Origin: Prostheceraeus crozeri
Taxonomy: Eukaryota > Platyhelminthes > Polycladida > Euryleptidae
Length of the DNA: 64,000 bases
Assembly (NCBI GenBank): GCA_907163375.1
Contig: CAJQUW010012890.1
Coordinates: forward strand, 806,001 to 870,000
Reading direction: 5' to 3'
Shown: positions 47,859 through 58,446 of the stretch, in pieces
How positions within the stretch are numbered: position 1 is the first letter of the stretch
How the letters are laid out: every line of letters starts with the position of its first letter
Notes under the pieces: generated by a model
The model's database searches: none
What the model was told of the DNA's origin: nothing
The model's input: the letters and a program-made list of their open reading frames with translations, nothing else
Position numbers and translations under genes: made by a program

Positions 47859-47977
47859 TTCACGCGAATACACAAGTAGAATGGCAGCTGATTAAGCGTG
47901 AAAACCAATTATATACACAAGTAAGAATTCTTGGAAATCATGTCCCAATCTGTGTCTTGGAACGAGATCACGAGTGG

Positions 47978-50900
47978 CAAGGACTTCTAAATATAGTACT
48001 GATGTCAGGACGCGCGCTACGGATTCATTAGGGAAACCCAGCGAGGCTGACTGAAAGGCTACTGTTGTTGCAAGCACAAATCTGTGGTTGCAAGACTGTC
48101 GAGTGTCAACCAACAAATTGAGAATGAATAGTAGTGACTTACATCCTTACATACATTGTACATACACAAAAACCAAGAAAGTGAAAGAATGTACAATATA
48201 CATGTACATGAAATAATGCGATTTGACTATGATTTTGATATCTGAAGGAAGAGCGATGCTGTGTGTGTGTGATAAGAGTTTATGTATGTTCATTGTGTAC
48301 TTAATATTGTTTCTGTTGGTCTACTTAGTGAAATAAGCCTGCCGTAACTTACATAATTAACATAATTAATTTTCCTCGAGTACAAAATTTTCAACATAGA
48401 CTAATTGTATTCTACGTGTACTCGAAATTATTAGAATCATTCTTTCTAATACTGTTGCAGTTGCAGTCTACATCTTTGACTGTTATGCTAAAAATATAAA
48501 CGTCTATTGTCTCCCCTATTTATAGAGCGTGAGCTTGACCAAACTTAAAGTAGAAATTAGTTTTCCAGTAACTTAAAATATCGATTTTCGTTTGTTTAAG
48601 AAATTAAGAATCGCGTACAATGTAGGCCACATTATTTAAGTCACTATATCAAGCAACCCAGAATTCAATACAAGAGTGAAAAACACGAGAAATAGACAAA
48701 TATGCATTCTGTATTGCTCCATTACAATCAACAAAAAGCATAATTTACAAAAATTGTTTTCATGATTGAAGCTTGCGCTTACGCCGGGCGGAAGTGTTCT
48801 TCACTTTATCACGTATCAAATCATTAGAGCGATTGATCAACCCTTTCAGAAACAGATTGCTGAGTCTTGATGATACACTTCTCAGCTTGGGAATTTCAAA
48901 GCAAAATAAAAGTGATATCAAAGAAAATATCTTAGCGAGGCGTTGAGAACACTTGTAGTCAGAACTTTCCTTGAAAAAAGAATAACAAAGAAGAGAAACT
49001 TGAAAGAGATCATCAGATGGATAAGACAATTTCCCTCTGCTGACTAAAGTTGTAAATTCCGAATCATGCGGGTTGGTTGGACAAATGGATTGCAATCCTT
49101 CCTTATAGTATGCTATATAGCCACAGATAAAGTAAATTGATTGTCTCTCATCAACACTTATGCTATCCATGTGCTCTGGTATTTCGTTATCAGGTCAACC
49201 TCTTCATCACTAATGTCATCTTTGCAACAAGGACGATTACAAGAGGATATTTCACTTTCGGGAATCTGAAGGCGCTGAAATAATTGCATTCGTCTAATAC
49301 TGGCTGCTTGCAAGATTTGCTCAAATGCAATGAAGTAGTTCCCGCCGCTTGATTGGCGATAAATGCCGAACTCTCCTTCTAGTGGGTCGGTTTGAAAAAT
49401 ACCCAACATTAGGTATCGACAGGCATTTTCAGAAAGAAGATGTTTAGACAGAGATATCAGTCCCATGATTGTCTGTGTCAAAGTATTTCTCGTTACAGAA
49501 GTTAAGGATTTAATCCGCATGTTGCCCCTTTCCCCTGGCATCTTACTGATCGAATTTGACAAAGATTCTAAGAAATCGAATCGATGGTCGCTGCTGCTGG
49601 AAAAAGGTCGTCTAACATCATCATTCAGAACTACGTGTAAGTTAGGGTTTTTGACATTTACAATTTTCCAGAATTTTAGAATTATGTCAATGAATTTTGC
49701 TGTATCTTTTTTATCGTCTTGGATTAAAGCAGCTACTGTTCTTTCGTTGAAGATGTTTAAAACTAATGATACTTTTTGCAAGGCTAGGTTGGGTGGGAAG
49801 ATCGTTTCTTTTGTCAATTTTGTCCTCTTGATAATATTACACGATTCTTTTCTATACAGTTCTTCAAGATCAGACCAACGTGCGGTGGTCTTACCATCAG
49901 GTAAATTGATTTCTAGCTCCTTAGTCTTTTCTGATATCCAATTATTTCTTATGGTTTTTAGCAGATGGACAGTATCGTGCAACAAAAAGATCGGCTCCGT
50001 AGAACTTGAAGTTTTCCCTATCCAAGGTACATCTTTCGACACAACAAATTCACGATACACTTTCAGGTTTATGGATGCACAGTCGCAAATAAAAGCAAGA
50101 ACCTTTGCACCACATTCTCTATCAAAGAGACTGTCTTTTCTAGAACGACTTTGAGAAATGGAGATGTTAGCGAATAAACCGGTACTAATCTCAGAACGAA
50201 ACTCTCTCGACTCATCAATGGTTTTATCATCAATGTAAAAAGCCTCCGAGCGGGTTGCTCAGGATTGTCCTCTGAGTGTCCTATCAAATGGCATCCTCTA
50301 AATCGCACAGATGGCTTTATGTATACTTCATCATAAAGAAGACAGAACTTTTTCTGCAGTCCAGAAAACCTACTCAACACAGTAATTAATGTATTCCTGG
50401 CATCAGACAAATTTCCTACATCTCCTAATCCTCCAAAATGCGCTTTCAATGTTTTGGGATGTGGAAGAAACAACAGCTTTCTTAAAGACTCATAAGCTCG
50501 CTTACCGTTTAAAAGTAAACGTAAACTTACTTTCAGAGTTGACGCAGTATACTCTCTAGATGGCTTCGCTATATAGAGCAACTGCTCTACCAAGAATAGA
50601 ATCTTTTCTTCGTCGTCGATAACAGCGTCGCAGAGATCCATTTTTGTTCGAAGAAAGTTTACACAGGCAACAACAAGATGTTGCCAGGAAATTTCTGCAT
50701 TCTTCACTGCTGTAATCAGGGCCTCCAGTTGTGAATAATACTCCAACTTCGATTGAAAGCCGAAAAATTTGCGGAAGTCCAAATTGTCGGAGTAATGAGA
50801 CACACTTACGGAGAAATCGGAGTTAATCGTAATAACGAAATTAACATCGTCGTTGCTATCAAACTGTATGAACTTAACAAGTAATTCATCGTAAGCTGAA

Positions 50901-51578
50901 GCAAAAAAGACACCTTGCTCATATGCAATAGCTTTTGCTGAAGATACGAAATCTGTCCATGAGGAAATTCTGTCTCTGTCGATAAATACCTCCCACTCGT
51001 CTTCCTGTAATGAACGTTTTTCCGCAGATATCTTTCTACTGTCAATGTTTCTCGGATTATTCACAGTCCGCAAAACAGACGGTGGACAGGATGGAAATAC
51101 CGAGGGTGGTCCTAGAGGACGAGGATAACGAAGAGAGTCAGTCATAGGAGTATTCGGAGGCCAGTGTTTCTCGCATACACCCATATTATTAGTCACTTTT
51201 TCCAATTTGTTTGGTAGCGAGTCGATCCATCGTTGACGATCTGCCTCACTTGATGGGAAACCGTATATTTTGAAGCGTTCTGTCGTAGAGTCGTAATTAC
51301 TATTGCAGTAACCCACGCTGCATTTCCGTGGCATATTGAGGATACTTAATGTATAAATATTCGCAGAATACACAGCATACCAACGAAGTAAGACAAGTTA
51401 ACTTCACCGCCTCGCGACGTGCAGCATATGATTGTTAGCTGACTGAGACAAATAACTGTTCACAACAGCCTCAGTGAATTACCTCAAGCACTGTGACTCA
51501 AGTTACCAGCCTCGCTGGGTTTCCCTAATGAATCTATAGCGCGCGTCCTGACATCAGTACTATATTTAGAAGTCCTTG
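47978..51578 (-). mobile_element. P-element-type DNA transposon, 3.6 kb
   Basis: The inverted ends start CAAGGACTTCTAAATATAGT at both 47978 and (inverted) 51578 and match for about 70 bp with two or three mismatches. They are flanked by the 7-bp duplication CGAGTGG (47971-47977 and 51579-51585). P elements begin CA and make 7-8-bp duplications. The interior holds one minus-strand THAP-type transposase gene. The ends and gene order look complete, and only two frameshifts mar the coding region, so it is young. Confidence 0.92.
48760..51334 (-). pseudogene. P-element transposase (THAP domain), two frameshifts
   Basis: N-terminal THAP finger MPRKCSVGYCNSNYDS...FKIYGFP...VCEKHWPP (C-x4-C...C-x2-H) for DNA binding. 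The transposase core follows: LLYDEVYIKPSVRF (first catalytic Asp), AFICDCASINLK (second Asp), LLHDTVHLLKTIRNNW, a GTP-binding-type insertion region, and DPLEGEFGIYRQSSGGNY (Glu). The C-terminus has LVSRGKLSYPSDDLFQ. The first frameshift lies at roughly 50110-50225, just before the second Asp. The second is near 49160, before VDERQSIYFICGYIAYY. Otherwise it is full length (~850 codons). It would cut and paste the element using GTP as cofactor, as in Drosophila P and THAP9. Confidence 0.92.
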
Positions 51579-51585
51579 CGAGTGG

Positions 51586-51800
51586 TAAACATGTCATGAT
51601 AACCGCCAGGTGCATCAAAGTGTCATGCGAATTTATTATTAGAACTTTCCTGTCGAGAGTGAGTAAACTACAGTATGTATTCAATCAGAAATTCATCGAG
51701 TAGCAAGTGATTATGATGTCTGACGGACCTCGAAAGCGCTCGCGCAAATCCAAATTTTGAGTTTTACTGCGAGCAGCACAGGTGACTTACTGATCATGTA
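51586..51800. other. No gene recognised
   Basis: Short flank between the P element and the FB-1 fragment. Confidence 0.4.
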
Positions 51801-51935
51801 GTCCGGGAGATACCAACATTTTCTCCCTAAATTCGAGCACAAAAGGTTTGTTGTCATGGAAGTGTAGATCTTGAATCGCTGAACCCGAAAATCAAATTCT
51901 TATGTGTCACAACCAGTCTCGTTCGGTCAGGCGTC
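51801..51935 (+). repeat. FB-1 terminus fragment
   Basis: GTCCGGGAGATACCAAC... after TA, 135 bp of the left arm, ending in TCTCGTTCGGTCAGG where the virus-like block begins. Confidence 0.75.
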
Positions 51936-51989
51936 AATCTAAATAATACTAGTAGGACAGTCTAGCCCCTTACACCCCAATTTGCACTT

Positions 51990-52200
51990 AAGTACATGTC
52001 CTGCTCTGTCATCGGAGCACACGCCCACGCATCAGAGCACGGGTAGCGAAGAGGACAGGAATCGGAGCACACGCCTACACATCGGCGCACTTGGGGTAAG
52101 AGCACGGAGCACCAATCGGAGCACGCGGCGCCGAGCACGTGTGATGAGTCACAGCAGGGGATATAAGGAAAGGCGCTGTCAGAGAAAATCATTCTCATCA
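51990..52200 (+). promoter_or_regulatory. Promoter with five ATCGGAGCAC-like boxes and a TATA element
   Basis: Five imperfect ATCGGAGCAC motifs at about 52011, 52028, 52051, 52079 and 52112, then GATATAAGG near 52160 and the first ATG at 52202. GC-rich against an AT-rich background. Probably binding sites for one factor. Confidence 0.6.
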
Positions 52201-52201
52201 T

Positions 52202-52620
52202 ATGTCGACAACATTAACGTTACGCCCTCTGGCTGAGACACGTCATCCCAAGGAGGAGATATCCTATACACCTTATTCATCGAAAGACTTTATTGTGGAA
52301 CGAGACTGTAATACACTGTATATTATTCCGACAAAGGAGAAGAGTGTGTCGTTAGAGAAGATTATTGCAGAGCTTCGTATTCAGTTGTTGAATGTAATAC
52401 TGTATGGACCACGCTTCTTGTTTGATATTCGAACATCTGCAAAGTTCCCCAAAGGTGCACTGGACGTGTCCTATCGCTATTTGAACATTGGTGACGATTA
52501 GGACGTGGAAGAACTGATTGATTCGTTGCAGAAGAAGTTACGTTCTCAACTGGAGTGTCGTTATTTTGGAGGAATCTTGTGTATGCAGATTGACATTGGG
52601 TTTGGTTCATTGTTTACGTA
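52202..52620 (+). other. First coding segment of the virus-like block, unrecognised
   Basis: Begins MSTTLTLRPLAETRHPKEE just after the TATA-type promoter. No domain is recognised. The segment looks broken and is reported as part of the fossil element only. Confidence 0.45.
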
Positions 52621-52646
52621 AGATACATGATCTGAACCACGATATA

Positions 52647-53192
52647 ATGGAGCCACCAACAAAGAAGAGGCGAACCACAGTCCGTCCCCGCCCTCAACCC
52701 TATTATGAGTGCGAGTTTTGCAATAAACGCTTCCGACTGTTTTCACAATGCATCCGTCATGGACGCAAGGAGATAGGGAAGGAGTATTGCGATCGTTGTG
52801 GGAAATGGTGGACTACCGATCATCAGTGCTCACTGGATAGGGGCGACAAGGAGAGTGAGTTCACCTGCCTGCTTTGCAAACAAGACTATAATATGGAAGC
52901 TTACCATAAACAGCCATGTGTGGGTCGGTGCAGGTACTGTGATGAGAAGATACAGGAGGAGGAGAATGAATGGAATGAACATTTATGTCCCTATTTGAGC
53001 ATGTATATGCCCACTGAACCCTTGGACCCGAATCGCCCAGTGGAGTCGGAGAGTACGAATTCATATCCGTACGACTTGTCAAAAGTGAAGTTGGCACGCT
53101 GTCCCTGGTGTCATAACATGTACCAAGCACTCTTCTTATGGGAACATGTTTGCAAAAAACATAAGGAGGTGTGTGGAAGGAAACCGTCGTAG
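52647..53192 (+). CDS. Zinc-finger protein of the virus-like block
   Basis: About 181 aa from ATG (MEPPTKKRRTTVRPRPQP). A basic, proline-rich leader (PPTKKRR resembles a nuclear localisation signal) is followed by repeated Cys/His pairs: CEFCNKRF, CDRCGKWW, CLLCKQDY, CRYCDEK, CPWCHNMY with HVCKKH. These suggest four or five C2H2/C2HC-like fingers. Probably a DNA-binding regulator or packaging factor of the element. The next coding segment starts 37 bases downstream. Confidence 0.6.
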   Translation: MEPPTKKRRTTVRPRPQPYYECEFCNKRFRLFSQCIRHGRKEIGKEYCDRCGKWWTTDHQCSLDRGDKESEFTCLLCKQDYNMEAYHKQPCVGRCRYCDEKIQEEENEWNEHLCPYLSMYMPTEPLDPNRPVESESTNSYPYDLSKVKLARCPWCHNMYQALFLWEHVCKKHKEVCGRKPS

Positions 53193-53228
53193 AGCAAGAC
53201 GAATGAGGCATGCGACAACTTTGTCTAT

Positions 53229-53552
53229 ATGTGTGTTTGTGGTGAGATGCTACATCGTGACGTGGAGGAAGAGAAGGTCCGTCAATTTGTCTCGCTGCAT
53301 AAGGAGCATATGGCCAAGAAGATATGGAAAAATCAGCGCGAAAAGTTGAAACGGATATATGAGAGTCAACCGAATCCACCCAAGGAAGTGAACAGTGTCC
53401 CCCAAGCCTCGCTTCGACCAGAGAATAGAAATCGGGACCCACGCAATTATTTATTTGACTTTAGTAAGAAACGAGGGAGACCTCTGAAACCTATTGTTTT
53501 GAAGAACCAATTGAATTGGTTCACGTATAATGTAGATTTGGATGATGAATAA
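53229..53552 (+). CDS. Basic Cys-containing protein segment of the virus-like block
   Basis: About 107 codons, MCVCGEMLHRDVEEEKVRQF, then a Lys/Arg-rich helix and KKRGRPLKP, an AT-hook-like stretch. It could be a separate small protein or a continuation of the preceding zinc-finger protein. No family is recognised. Confidence 0.4.
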   Translation: MCVCGEMLHRDVEEEKVRQFVSLHKEHMAKKIWKNQREKLKRIYESQPNPPKEVNSVPQASLRPENRNRDPRNYLFDFSKKRGRPLKPIVLKNQLNWFTYNVDLDDE

Positions 53553-53614
53553 ATGTAGTGATCAATCTCCTATTGTTGTGACTAAGTTATGATTGGGAAG
53601 CGTAAACATTAATC

Positions 53615-53896
53615 ATGACACGCCGTAAACGACGCCAGAGAGGAGGAACTGTAAGACATGTGAAACGGTATATAAAATCTCAACTGCATCGTAGAGGACG
53701 TGAAGCTTTTCAGAGACATAAAGGCGAATTGATTCGACGTCATTTGGGCAATACGTTGTTACCAGCAGCGTGGCGACCACGTTATAAATCCAATAATCAA
53801 ATGATAAAGGAAGAATGGCAACGGTTGAAACGTGATCTAAATAGGAACAAGTTAGGAAAGTTAAAGACGTTAGGGAAACTATTAATGAAGAACTAA
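53615..53896 (+). CDS. Small strongly basic protein (core-protein-like)
   Basis: About 93 aa, MTRRKRRQRGGTVRHVKRY..., with over a third Arg/Lys and few acidic residues. Composition and position next to the pX-like gene resemble DNA-condensing core proteins of adenovirus-related elements, but no homology was established. The frame is uninterrupted. Confidence 0.5.
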   Translation: MTRRKRRQRGGTVRHVKRYIKSQLHRRGREAFQRHKGELIRRHLGNTLLPAAWRPRYKSNNQMIKEEWQRLKRDLNRNKLGKLKTLGKLLMKN

Positions 53897-53925
53897 GTAG
53901 AGACATCTAGCCTAACACAGCAATC

Positions 53926-54198
53926 ATGCAACGTGGAGGTATTTATCGCGGAAGCCGTCGTCAAAAAGGGGGTATTTACCGTGGGAGTCGAAGACAAAAA
54001 GGTGGAATCTACCGCGGGAGTCGTAAACAAAGAGGAGGCATCCTCCCATTTTTAGCTCCCCTCATCCCTGCACTTATTGCCGCAGGGAAAGCTGTAGCGT
54101 TGGGAGCAGCGGATGCAGCCGGTGCCGCAGGCGCAAGTGCTATAGCGAATAAAATATCAGGAGGTGGAAAACGTCAAAGGAGACGTCATCATCGCTAA
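53926..54198 (+). CDS. pX-like peptide: triplicated basic repeat plus hydrophobic segment
   Basis: About 90 aa. Three tandem copies of GGIYRGSRRQK lead into GGILPFLAPLIPALIAAGKA, an Ala/Gly-rich stretch and a GKRQRRRHHR tail. The basic-RGGILP-hydrophobic layout recalls adenovirus pX/mu and the X proteins of adintoviruses, which bind and condense viral DNA and are processed after a Gly. The assignment rests on layout and composition. The frame is whole and lies 30 bases after the basic protein. Confidence 0.55.
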   Translation: MQRGGIYRGSRRQKGGIYRGSRRQKGGIYRGSRKQRGGILPFLAPLIPALIAAGKAVALGAADAAGAAGASAIANKISGGGKRQRRRHHR

Positions 54199-54224
54199 AC
54201 CAATCATGTTGTACACCACCCTAG

Positions 54225-54300
54225 GGACGGGTATATAAGTCGAGACACACAAGGTGAGATTCATTTCACGATGCGTCGGATTTAGCATTTGGGCGAGCTT
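54225..54300 (+). promoter_or_regulatory. TATA promoter of the exonuclease-like gene
   Basis: GGGTATATAAGTCGAGAC near 54228-54245, ~55-60 bases before the ATG at 54301. The spacing resembles that of the other TATA boxes in this block. Confidence 0.6.
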
Positions 54301-55251
54301 ATGCAAGGTTCTTATACCATTACATTTTATCATCCTAAAGTACAACAATGGTGGGTGGAGCAGAAGAAGCCGGTGCGCAATTTCATCGTATTTGATACGG
54401 AAGGAGATCCCATGCAGGAAGTCGCTGCCATTTGGTGTCATTATACGCCCAGAGACGATAAACCGACCGGATATGTGACCATTACATCGCGCTTCCATGA
54501 CTTTATCAAACATGAGACATCGGGATGTGATGATTTTGCGACTCAATTTATTCATGGTCTCAACCCACGTGTGATTGGGAAATGTGGTGCAGAAGAGAGT
54601 GTGATTATTCACCGTTTTAATTGCTGGGTCCATGAAATGACACGCGAGTATGGAGACGCGGAACTGATTGTAGGGAATGGATTATCGGAGATGGAAAGAG
54701 CTTGGTTGAAAAGCATAAAACTCTTGGAAAAAGTGACCATGGATAGTATTTCTCTCCCCGAATGGTCTCAACGCATTGACTCTCATTGGAATATATTCGC
54801 CTCATGTATGCGGGATAGTGAACTGTATAGACTTGGCTATAAGGAACATATGCGTCGCAGATGTCACTGGATGAATCATTCCCGGTATGAAGGGAAAGAA
54901 GCGTACCGTCGAGCCCTGTTACATTTACGCCGAGGGAAAGCACTTACAGAAACGCAAGCTGCCAAGGTACAGTATGGGTACCACTGTGCACTGTCAGATG
55001 TGGTTGAGATTCTCCTTCATTATTGCTTTGAACTACACTACCGACTTAATGTGCATACACTGTATTTAAATTATGATTCCTGTGAAGCTGCATGGGCCTG
55101 GACCAAGATTGATCACATCACTGTGATGCATGAATCAACCACGGTGGACAATGGACAACTCCACAAGTCTTACATTGTTCATTATTGTAACTTTAGTGAC
55201 TATGCCCAGGGATATCTAGACTACGGGATGCGAAGGCTCAATACTGAGTGA
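54301..55251 (+). CDS. Putative DnaQ-like (DEDDh) 3'-5' exonuclease
   Basis: About 316 aa from ATG (MQGSYTITFYHPKVQQWW). Three motifs fit the DEDDh exonuclease order. NFIVFDTEGDPMQEVAAI (residues ~28-45) fits ExoI, with Asp and Glu as metal ligands. AELIVGNGLSEMERAWL (~122-138) fits ExoII, although its key acidic residue is unclear. GYHCALSDVVEILLHY (~225-240) matches ExoIII with His-x4-Asp. The surrounding fold is not otherwise recognised. The frame is whole and driven by its own TATA box. It might process DNA or RNA ends during replication of the element. An unrelated protein with chance motifs remains possible. Confidence 0.5.
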   Translation: MQGSYTITFYHPKVQQWWVEQKKPVRNFIVFDTEGDPMQEVAAIWCHYTPRDDKPTGYVTITSRFHDFIKHETSGCDDFATQFIHGLNPRVIGKCGAEESVIIHRFNCWVHEMTREYGDAELIVGNGLSEMERAWLKSIKLLEKVTMDSISLPEWSQRIDSHWNIFASCMRDSELYRLGYKEHMRRRCHWMNHSRYEGKEAYRRALLHLRRGKALTETQAAKVQYGYHCALSDVVEILLHYCFELHYRLNVHTLYLNYDSCEAAWAWTKIDHITVMHESTTVDNGQLHKSYIVHYCNFSDYAQGYLDYGMRRLNTE

Positions 55252-56017
55252 TCTGAAATCTTACGAGGTGCGGCCTGACATGCAATTGACATTTTCTAAT
55301 GTATTTGATATCTAGCGTCATACACCGAGCGTGCGAATTATGTGCAACGCCGTCAACTGTCACAGATCTGTGATCAGTCTCAATGTTATGCACTCCAAAA
55401 CTCAATGGGGAAGTTTCTTAAACAATAAATTAGTAAAATGCGTCATCTCTCGAGTTGACTGGAACGCGTTGTCAGCATCACTGTGATTCACCTCGGAAAT
55501 GCTGTACACTGCACTGTTGTGTAGACTTTTTCCTGCGCAGCTATCGATTACTACACGAGTTTATTATGTTAGACCAAAACAACATCGTCTCAGATTGAAC
55601 ATATGGGTTGGAAATGCTGTGTGCCTCTGTATCGCTCGGGCTATAAGACCAATATACATGAGTAGTAAGAAAACGGCGAACACCAGATAGCGCAAGATGG
55701 CCGCCATCGCTGAGTCCCCCCCCCTCTGGTCCGCCAGTGTCGTGATGTGCCGGCGAGGTTCCGCTGCCGTCCCCCCCCCTCTGGACCGTCAGTGTGTGAG
55801 TCTTGGGTGTCTGTGTCCGACCGCCTGGTGGACTTGGGCGACCGTCTAGGTTGACGTGGGCGACCGTCTAGGTTGTCTTGGTTAAACTGTGGTATGTTTT
55901 GGTGTGTAGTGTCCAAACGCGGCCTCGGATGTGAAAACGGAGGCCAGATTCGGATTCAGCGTGAAATTCTGCATCTGTATGGTGAATTTGAAAGCAATCG
56001 GAGATAAAAATTTTTCG
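55252..56017. other. Non-coding, C-homopolymer-rich end region
   Basis: No gene. Runs of 8-10 C followed by CTCTGG recur near 55717, 55770 and 56028. A GGGCGACCGTCTAGGTTG motif repeats at 55835-55878. It precedes the palindrome and resembles terminal-repeat DNA. Confidence 0.55.
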
Positions 56018-57525
56018 CTGACGTCCCCCCCCCCTCTGGACAGCTTGCTTCGATCTTGGCTTCTAGTGGACGGATTTTGTCGAGTGAGGTGTCATTTGAA
56101 AGCTAAGAGTGAGACAAATTCACTGAAACAAACGGCTTGTTCCTATCTGTCTTCGTTTACATGTGAGACGCCATTTAAGATTTTAGGTCGGAGCTCACCT
56201 GAAAAAATCCTAAGTGTCAGAGTGACTTTGTATGGGAAAAATTAAAAATTTTCCAAAGTGTGGAATTTCGACCTGGGACCTTTACCAAAGTTTGTTTCAT
56301 CAAATTTCGCTGACCCCCCCCCTTTGTTCTAACTTTGGTTCTAGTGGACGGATTTTGTTCGTTCGACTTGCATTGGAAAGAGGATGAAACACTGCTCGAC
56401 CGCATTTTTCGTTGCGAGTCAATCGGAGCAGCCGTTCAAAAGTTAGAGCGGTTACAAGATTTTAGGTCGGAGCTCACCTGAAAAAATCCTAAGTGTCAGA
56501 GTGACTTTGTATGGGAAAAATTAAAAATTTTCCAAAGTGTGGAATTTCGACCTGGGACCTTTACCAAAGTTTGTTTCATCAAATTTCGCTGACCCCCCCC
56601 CCCTTTGTTCTAACTTTGGTTCTAGTGGACGGATTTTGTTCGTTCGACTTGCATTGGAAAGAGGATGAAACACTGCTCGACCGCATTTTTCGTTGCGAGT
56701 CAATCGGAGCAGCCGTTCAAAAGTTAGAGCGGTTACAAGATTTTAGGTCGGAGCTCACCTGAAAAAATCCTAAGTGTCAGAGTGAGCTCCGACCTAAAAT
56801 CTTGTAACCGCTCTAACTTTTGAACGGCTGCTCCGATTGACTCGCAACGAAAAATGCGGTCGAGCAGTGTTTCATCCTCTTTCCAATGCAAGTCGAACGA
56901 ACAAAATCCGTCCACTAGAACCAAAGTTAGAACAAAGGGGGGGGGTCAGCGAAATTTGATGAAACAAACTTTGGTAAAGGTCCCAGGTCGAAATTCCACA
57001 CTTTGGAAAATTTTTAATTTTTCCCATACAAAGTCACTCTGACACTTAGGATTTTTTCAGGTGAGCTCCGACCTAAAATCTTGTAACCGCTCTAACTTTT
57101 GAACGGCTGCTCCGATTGACTCGCAACGAAAAATGCGGTCGAGCAGTGTTTCATCCTCTTTCCAATGCAAGTCGAACGAACAAAATCCGTCCACTAGAAC
57201 CAAAGTTAGAACAAAGGGGGGGGGTCAGCGAAATTTGATGAAACAAACTTTGGTAAAGGTCCCAGGTCGAAATTCCACACTTTGGAAAATTTTTAATTTT
57301 TCCCATACAAAGTCACTCTGACACTTAGGATTTTTTCAGGTGAGCTCCGACCTAAAATCTTAAATGGCGTCTCACATGTAAACGAAGACAGATAGGAACA
57401 AGCCGTTTGTTTCAGTGAATTTGTCTCACTCTTAGCTTTCAAATGACACCTCACTCGACAAAATCCGTCCACTAGAAGCCAAGATCGAAGCAAGCTGTCC
57501 AGAGGGGGGGGGACGTCAGCGAAAT
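56018..57525. repeat. 1.5-kb palindrome with internally duplicated arms
   Basis: Arms about 56018-56758 and 56782-57525 are near-perfect inverted copies around a 23-bp centre. Each arm holds two tandem ~280-bp units (CTCTGACACTTAGG, CCGACCTAAAATCTTG, a G/C run, ACCAAAGTTAGAAC) plus a diverged outer unit ending in the CCCTCTGGACAGC block. G/C runs vary from 8 to 10 bases. Open frames inside are repeated by symmetry and are not genes. Confidence 0.9.
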
Positions 57526-57789
57526 TTGATGGAAAATGTTTTGGTAAAGGTCCCAGGTCAAAATTCGGAAGTTTTAAATTTTTCAAAATTTTCACCACAC
57601 TGGAGCTCCCACACTTAGGAATTTTTTCACTTGTGGCATGTTACATGGTCATGTGCTGACACACCAACTTCCCGTGGTCATATGAGAATGGTTCAGGTGT
57701 CATATTGTAAAGAATGATGAGACAAATCGTTTGCAACAAACCGCATGTCGCTACGATGAATACTTTCGGAGATAGAGCCATTTTAAGTT

Positions 57790-58446
57790 TTCTTCCGAGC
57801 ATATATAAACCCCCGACAACGCAAGTCTGATCACTTCATCGAAAGACGAGGTAAGCGACGGTCGTCGCTCTGAGCTCCCGATATCGGGTTGCAAAGGACT
57901 CTATCTTTTGAAGTAGGCAAGCTATCTTCTTACTTCAAAGTTTGTGTGATAGAGTTTGATAGTGTCTTTACTACTGATAAAATTTTTTAAAAGTAGTATG
58001 AGTAGTAAAATGCGGAATTTTTTAAAAATTCTTAATTTTCAGTTTTTTCAAAGTTTTAACATGTAGACTAAGGTTTTCAAGTATGCTGAGTTCAAATCTG
58101 CTATCAGATTTGAAATGTAACTAAGTCTAAGGCAGCTTTGAGGGGTTGGATCCCAGCTACTGATCACTACCTTTGACTCGGCGTTCCTGTTACCACTTCG
58201 GGGCAGTGACAATGATGTCTTCAGCTGTAAAGAGCGGGTATCGGGGAAGATCTCTCACTTCCCTAGTGATCAGTACAAGGCCTTCGGGCTGTCGACGGGA
58301 TCTAGTGCCACTCACTACACTCAAATCTATCATTCCTCACTAAGTGTAAAATCATTCTTTTCCGTTTTTATAAACTAGGAATCAATCGTTTGCTATCAAA
58401 CGTTTACGGAATTATAATCATTGTTTTCCCCTTTTCACTTCAGAAA
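57790..58446 (+). promoter_or_regulatory. TATA promoter and 5' leader, probably with an intron
   Basis: CATATATAAAC at 57800-57810, then a leader with a consensus donor (GAGGTAAGC near 57850) and a T-rich acceptor (TTTTCACTTCAG, ending 58443) three bases before the ATG. A leader intron of ~590 bases is inferred. Confidence 0.6.

Noticed and set aside
49465-50154. 229-codon plus-strand frame
   Set aside because: Antisense shadow of the P-element transposase, whose minus-strand frame contains the catalytic motifs.
52861-53442. 193-codon minus-strand frame
   Set aside because: Antisense of the Cys-rich zinc-finger coding segments. No promoter or motif.
56217-57321. Repeated 62-83-codon frames on both strands inside the palindrome
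   Set aside because: Identical by symmetry of the inverted tandem units. They cross G/C homopolymers of variable length.
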